Made by a program: the position numbers and the translations under genes. A stretch of 35,150 nucleotides of DNA from the NCBI GenBank assembly GCA_964473205.1, contig CAYYOK010000024.1:1-35150 (forward strand), given 5' to 3'. Positions 31,372 to 35,150 of this stretch are shown one piece after another (the first letter of the stretch is position 1; each line of letters begins with the position of its first letter). The notes below the pieces were generated by a model. It saw only the letters and a program-made list of their open reading frames with translations. It ran no database searches and was not told the DNA's origin. Source of the DNA: CAYMRL01 sp964473205. GTDB lineage: Bacteria > Deinococcota > Deinococci > Deinococcales > Trueperaceae.

Positions 31372-31902
31372 CTATGCTCCGTTCGCCGCGTCGGCGGCCG
31401 GTGGGGTAGCGCTGTCCAAGTAACGACGACGCTCGGCGGCGATCTCCTCGGGCAAGGTAGGCGCCTCGAACGGGTAGCCGAGGTCGGCGTAGGGGAAGCC
31501 GTCGAGCTCGTTGGCCGCCCTGCCGGCGTCGCGCGGCGAGGCGTAATGAGCCCAGATGCCGTCGATCCTGCCTTCGGCATCGAAGGTGTACCACTCGGAG
31601 CCGCGGATCCTCTCCCCGACGCGCGGTTTGTGGTGCGTCCACTCGATGCACAGCTCATGGCCGTCGGTCACGAGCCTGTCGATCGTCCACTGCGAGCCCT
31701 TCTCGCGCACGAAGGTCAGCCACAGCCCGACGATGGCGTCGCGGCCGACGTACGGACCGCCGGTGTTCGGCGGGAACCAGTGCACGCAGCTCTCGGCGAG
31801 GACCGCCTCGAAGCGTTCGCGGCTGGCGGCGTTGCAGGCGTCGAAGTACGCCCTGACCGTGGCGCTCATGCGCTCGGCGCGGGACTCGTCGTACGGCTTC
31901 AC
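31372..31902 (-). CDS. NTF2-like (SnoaL-type) small alpha/beta barrel protein
   Basis: Up to 176 residues. From MSATVRAYFDACNAASRERF it follows the SnoaL/NTF2 pattern: an N-terminal helix with YFDACNA, LAESCVHWFPPNTGGPYVGRDAI, IEWTHHKP and WYTFDAEGRIDGIWAHYA. The fold hosts many isomerases, dehydratases and non-catalytic proteins, so the role is unknown; it is probably linked to the RraA-like gene downstream. The start is unclear: GTG 31902 was taken, while ATG 31869 would give 165 residues, and neither has a good ribosome-binding site. It is divergent from the FGE gene. Confidence 0.75.
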   Translation of the reverse strand: MKPYDESRAERMSATVRAYFDACNAASRERFEAVLAESCVHWFPPNTGGPYVGRDAIVGLWLTFVREKGSQWTIDRLVTDGHELCIEWTHHKPRVGERIRGSEWYTFDAEGRIDGIWAHYASPRDAGRAANELDGFPYADLGYPFEAPTLPEEIAAERRRYLDSATPPAADAANGA

Positions 31903-32001
31903 GGCTGAACCGCCGGTCGCTCGATGCTTGGGGGCTTCATGGCTGCCACTAGTACCATGCAGGCGATGGACGATGGCGCGGCGAAGGAGCACCTGGACGC
32001 G

Positions 32002-32955
32002 ATGAACGACGCGCCGTGCTGCGCGCCGGTCGCGCAGGCAGAGGCTCGCGCGCTGCAGCCCGCTAGGGACGCCGCGCCGGGGCCGTGCGGCAGGCGTGAG
32101 GCGGACGAGGGCGAGGTGGACAAGGGTGAGGCACACACCCGCGAGACGGACACCCTCGGCATGGTCGCCCTGCCGGGCGGCGCCTTCCTGATGGGCTCCA
32201 ACGACCTCACGTTCCCGGCCGACCGCGAGGGGCCGGTGCGGCAGGTCGTCGTGCCGCCGTTCTGGATCGACGCGCACGCCGTCACCAACGCTGACTTCGC
32301 GCGCTTCGTGAACGACACCGGCTACCGGACCGAGGCGGAGCGCTACGGCTGGTCGTTCGTCTTCTACCAGTTCCTCGCGCCCGGCCACCCGCCGACGCGC
32401 GGCGTGGCGGCAGCGCCCTGGTGGCGCGAGGTGCACGGGGCGTACTGGAACGCGCCCGAGGGGCCAGGCTCGAGCATAGAGACCAGGCAGGATCATCCGG
32501 TGGTGCACGTCTCGTGGCACGACGCGGCTGCCTACGCGGCCTGGGCAGGCAAGCGCCTGCCGACGGAGGCCGAGTGGGAGTACGCCGCCAGGGGCGGGCA
32601 CGAGCAGAGGACCTTCCCGTGGGGTGAGGCGTTGACCCCAGGTGGCCAGCACCGCTGCAACGTCTGGCAAGGGGAGTTCCCGCATCGCGACAGCGGCGAG
32701 GACGGCTACCGCGGCACCTGCCCGGTGGACGCGTTCCAGCCGAACGACTTCGGGCTGCGCAACATGGTCGGTAACGTCTGGGAGTGGTGTGTGGACCCTT
32801 GGCACGGCTCCGGAGAGCGGGTCATGAAGGGCGGCTCGTACCTGTGTCACGAGAGCTACTGCAACCGCTACCGCGTGGCGGCTCGGACTCACAGCTCGCC
32901 TGACAGCAGCACCGGGCACACCGGCTTTCGGTTAGCCGTTGACTACAAGGCGTAG
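32002..32955 (+). CDS. Formylglycine-generating enzyme (sulfatase-modifying factor)
   Basis: An FGE-fold (SUMF1) protein that oxidises the CxPxR cysteine of sulfatases to formylglycine. Seen are MVALPGGAFLMGSND at the domain start, RLPTEAEWEYAARGG, NMVGNVWEWCVDPW and the copper-binding pair in GGSYLCHESYCNRYR (cysteines 282 and 287 with this start, spaced as in known FGEs), so it is a true FGE rather than a catalytically different relative. The start is uncertain: ATG 32002 (MNDAPCCAP) lies 12 bases after AAGGAG, while ATGs at 31924, 31939, 31957 and 31966 are also in frame. The two sulfatases in the window both have the Cys motif it acts on. Confidence 0.93.
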   Translation: MNDAPCCAPVAQAEARALQPARDAAPGPCGRREADEGEVDKGEAHTRETDTLGMVALPGGAFLMGSNDLTFPADREGPVRQVVVPPFWIDAHAVTNADFARFVNDTGYRTEAERYGWSFVFYQFLAPGHPPTRGVAAAPWWREVHGAYWNAPEGPGSSIETRQDHPVVHVSWHDAAAYAAWAGKRLPTEAEWEYAARGGHEQRTFPWGEALTPGGQHRCNVWQGEFPHRDSGEDGYRGTCPVDAFQPNDFGLRNMVGNVWEWCVDPWHGSGERVMKGGSYLCHESYCNRYRVAARTHSSPDSSTGHTGFRLAVDYKA

Positions 32956-33044
32956 GGTTCGCGTACTCCTGGGTCGTCTATCGGAAAGCCCTTGGTGTTG
33001 CGGGTCACGAACGCCGTTCTGCCGTCCTGCAACTGGCTACGCGA

Positions 33045-33050
33045 TATCCT
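33045..33050 (+). promoter_or_regulatory. -10 element of a leaderless uronate dehydrogenase transcript
   Basis: TATCCT ends seven bases before ATG 33058, with no ribosome-binding site between, so transcription probably starts at the ATG. No clear -35 is seen in 33010-33030. The remainder of 32956-33044 shows nothing else. Confidence 0.5.
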
Positions 33051-33057
33051 CGCGCTG

Positions 33058-33924
33058 ATGCGTCCCGTTCTTCTCGTCACCGGCGCCATGGGTCGCGTCG
33101 GCACGGGCCTGCGCCCCTACCTCAGGACCAAGTACGACCTGCGCCTGCACGACAGGCTCCCGGTGACCGACCTCCAGCCTGGCGAGCAGGCCGCTCAGGG
33201 AGACCTCGCCGACTACGCCAGCGTGCTGAGCGCCGTGCGCGGGGTCGACGCCGTGCTGCACCTGGCCTGCGTGCACGGTCTGGAGCTGCGCTTCGAGGAG
33301 TCGCTGCAGGCGAACTTCCGCGGCACCATGACCCTGCTGGACGCCATGCGCACAGCCGGCATCGACCGCTACGTCTACGCCAGCAGCCACCACGTGCTCG
33401 GTACCCACGGCAGCCAGGGGCTCGAGCCACGGGCTGCGGACGCGCTCGACCTGGCCCCCGACGCCGTGTACGGGCTCGGCAAGGCGTTCGGCGAGCTGGC
33501 CAGCCGCATGTACGCCGAGCGTTACGGCATCAGGACGATGATGATCCGCATCGGCAACGCCGACCCGCAGGTCGGCGACGGCCGCTCGCTGCGGATGTGG
33601 ACCAGCGCGAGGGACCTCGCCCAGCTCATCGACATCGGGCTGAGCGACGACCGCGTGACCTGCGACGTCGTCTACGGCGTGTCGCGCAGCCCACAGCCGC
33701 TGTTCGCCAACGCCCGCGCCGAGGAGCTCGGCTACCGGCCGGTCGACGACGCTGCGGAGAACCTCGCTCCAGGCTTCATCCCTTACGACCAGATGCCGCC
33801 GCACCTGGGACGGGACCGCATCGGCGGCGCCTACGCCGTGCGCGACCTGCCGACGCCCGCTGGCTCGCCCGAGGAGAGCGGCTCATCCGGGGAGCGCGGC
33901 GCAGCAGAGGAGACCACTGCGTGA
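33058..33924 (+). CDS. Uronate dehydrogenase-like NAD(P)-dependent oxidoreductase
   Basis: A 288-residue extended SDR. The dinucleotide motif GAMGRVG is at 9-15, and the catalytic set is S109/S110, Y138 and K142 (VYGLGKAFGE). The segment MMIRIGNADPQ and the region MWTSARDLAQLIDIGL, followed by CDVVYGVS, resemble bacterial uronate dehydrogenase, which oxidises glucuronate or galacturonate to the aldarolactone. A dehydrogenase for another sugar is possible. The last 25 residues are a Ser/Glu/Gly-rich tail. ATG 33058 was chosen for homology and the -10 just ahead. Its stop overlaps the GTG of the enolase-superfamily gene by four bases. Confidence 0.8.
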   Translation: MRPVLLVTGAMGRVGTGLRPYLRTKYDLRLHDRLPVTDLQPGEQAAQGDLADYASVLSAVRGVDAVLHLACVHGLELRFEESLQANFRGTMTLLDAMRTAGIDRYVYASSHHVLGTHGSQGLEPRAADALDLAPDAVYGLGKAFGELASRMYAERYGIRTMMIRIGNADPQVGDGRSLRMWTSARDLAQLIDIGLSDDRVTCDVVYGVSRSPQPLFANARAEELGYRPVDDAAENLAPGFIPYDQMPPHLGRDRIGGAYAVRDLPTPAGSPEESGSSGERGAAEETTA

Positions 33925-35042
33925 AGATAGTCAACGTCGAGACGATGATCGTCGACATCCCGTTCGTCGACGGCGGCAAGGGCGAGGGCATCGGGCCCAC
34001 CACCTGGAACAAGCTCGAGATCTGCCTCGTCAGGCTCGAGGACGAGCTGGGCAACGTCGGCTGGGGCGAGGGCTTCGGCTACTTCGTGACCGATGCGACG
34101 AAGGCCGTCATCGACAGGATGATCGCGCCGCTGCTGGTGGGATCGATCATCACCGACATCCCCGCCTGGAACCTCGCGACGCAGCGCCGGCTGCACCTGT
34201 TCGGGCGCTACGGCGTCACCATGTACGCCATCTCCGGCGTCGACACGGCTCTCTGGGACCTGCGAGCCAAGCGCGAGGGCGTGCCGCTGCACCGCCTGTT
34301 GACATCGGAGGGCTCGCCGGCTGTCGCCGGTGCCCCAACCGACCCGAAGCCCGTCTCGTTCTACGCCAGCCTGGTGCGCTACGCCGACTCCAGCATCGCC
34401 CCGCGCGTGTGCGAGAGGGCGCTGGCCGACGGCTTCACCGATCTGAAGCTGCACGAGATCGCCCTGCCGGAGATCGAAGCCTGCCGCCGCGCTGTCGGCG
34501 ACGGCGTTCCTATCTCGGTCGACGTCAACTGCAACTGGACGCCTCAGCAGTCGCTGGAGGCCGTCCCCGAGCTGATCGAGCTCGGCGCGAGCTGGCTCGA
34601 GGAGCCGACCTTCCCGCCCGAGGGCTTCGCGCGTCTGGCCGGGCTGCGCGGGCGGGGGTTGACGATCGCCGCGGGGGAGAACTGGTGTACCTCGGTGCAG
34701 TTCGCGGCGGCGCTGGAGGCGGGCGCCGTCGACCTGGCACAGCCGAGCGTCACCAAGGTCGGCGGCGTCACCGAGTTCGTCAAGGCCGCGGAGGTCTGCG
34801 TCGCTGCTGGCATCGATCTGGAGCCGCACTGCCCGTACTTCGGGCCGGGCATGTTCGCCAGCCTGCACCTCGCCGCTGCCATCCCCAGTGTCAGGCAGCT
34901 CGAGTGGCTGTACGTCGAGCCCGACGCCTGGCTGGCGCCGTTCGATCACCTGCGCAGCGGCGGGTGGTTGTCCGTGCCGGAAGGGCCCGGCAGCGGTTTC
35001 GCCCCCGACATGGCCGTGCTGCAGCGTTACCGGAGGGCGTGA
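33921..35042 (+). CDS. Enolase-superfamily enzyme (mandelate racemase/muconate lactonizing type)
   Basis: A 373-residue protein with the capping domain and TIM barrel of the superfamily. Metal ligands are D201 (VDVNCNW), E227 (WLEEPT) and E253 (AGENW). The base motif is K176-L-H178, in place of the common K-x-K, and H303 (LEPHCPYFGPG) is a likely acid/base. This favours a sugar-acid dehydratase or lactone cycloisomerase. Placed directly after a uronate dehydrogenase-like gene (GTGA overlap), it would be expected to act on an aldarate or aldarolactone, although mannonate dehydration after the fructuronate reductase is also possible. GTG 33921 lies eight bases behind GAGGAG. Confidence 0.88.
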   Translation: MKIVNVETMIVDIPFVDGGKGEGIGPTTWNKLEICLVRLEDELGNVGWGEGFGYFVTDATKAVIDRMIAPLLVGSIITDIPAWNLATQRRLHLFGRYGVTMYAISGVDTALWDLRAKREGVPLHRLLTSEGSPAVAGAPTDPKPVSFYASLVRYADSSIAPRVCERALADGFTDLKLHEIALPEIEACRRAVGDGVPISVDVNCNWTPQQSLEAVPELIELGASWLEEPTFPPEGFARLAGLRGRGLTIAAGENWCTSVQFAAALEAGAVDLAQPSVTKVGGVTEFVKAAEVCVAAGIDLEPHCPYFGPGMFASLHLAAAIPSVRQLEWLYVEPDAWLAPFDHLRSGGWLSVPEGPGSGFAPDMAVLQRYRRA

Positions 35043-35056
35043 GCGCCGCGGCTCGA

Positions 35057-35094
35057 CCTAGTCCAGACCCCTTGCGGCTTCTCGGGGGCCTAGG
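35057..35094 (+). terminator. Possible terminator after the enolase-superfamily gene
   Basis: CCTAG (35057-35061) and CTAGG (35090-35094) enclose CCCC (35068-35071) and GGGG (35085-35088), giving an imperfect two-part hairpin 15 bases past the stop. There is no T-run. The rest of 35043-35150 has no recognisable feature. Confidence 0.35.
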
Positions 35095-35150
35095 GAGCTA
35101 GCGGTTCACGCCGTTCGGCAGAGCGTCTCGCGCGGCTCCGTGCCGCAGCT

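Overview
The window is about 35 kb of GC-rich chromosomal DNA. The housekeeping genes at the left end, Dpp-type ABC importers with both Tat- and Sec-exported binding proteins, and several genes with a -10 hexamer (TANNNT) 5-8 bases ahead of the start codon suggest Deinococcota, perhaps a Truepera relative. This placement is inference. No tRNA, rRNA, insertion sequence, phage gene or CRISPR array was found.

Left part (1-5072), general functions: the N-terminus of a DEAD-box RNA helicase, a RibD-C/DHFR-fold reductase, ribosomal protein S20, dodecin, a divergent pair of uracil-DNA glycosylase (family 5 type) and TrmJ-like RNA methyltransferase, a 60-bp tandem palindromic repeat, and a DinB-like protein divergent from a WYL regulator over a nested inverted repeat.

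Middle part, minus strand (15668 down to 5069): lacI, uxaE (tagaturonate/fructuronate epimerase) and uxaC (uronate isomerase) are joined by ATGA overlaps. A separate promoter then serves a Tat-exported family 5 binding protein, two permeases, an M81 (MlrC-like) peptidase and an M24 peptidase-fold protein. This importer has no ATPase genes of its own.

Middle and right part, plus strand (15880-30609): an AGE-family sugar epimerase, then a 13-kb run with overlapping or nearly touching genes from the second permease onward. It holds a second complete Dpp-type importer (binding protein, two permeases, two ATPases), a NagB-like deaminase, two Cys-type sulfatases, a cupin, a flippase-like membrane protein and a UxuB-type fructuronate reductase. 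Three copies of GTTAnCGnTAAC, a LacI-type palindrome, flank lacI, the epimerase gene and the second importer, so one regulator probably controls the whole set.

Right end: a minus-strand RraA-like/NTF2-like pair, a formylglycine-generating enzyme (FGE) that would activate the two sulfatases, and a uronate dehydrogenase-like gene coupled to an enolase-superfamily dehydratase or cycloisomerase.

Taken together, 5-35 kb reads as a locus for importing and breaking down a sulfated, uronate-containing and probably amino-sugar-containing glycan (glycosaminoglycan-like or an algal sulfated glucuronan). It carries both an isomerase route and an oxidative route for uronates. Polysaccharide lyases, glycoside hydrolases, a KDG kinase and KDPG aldolase are not in view.
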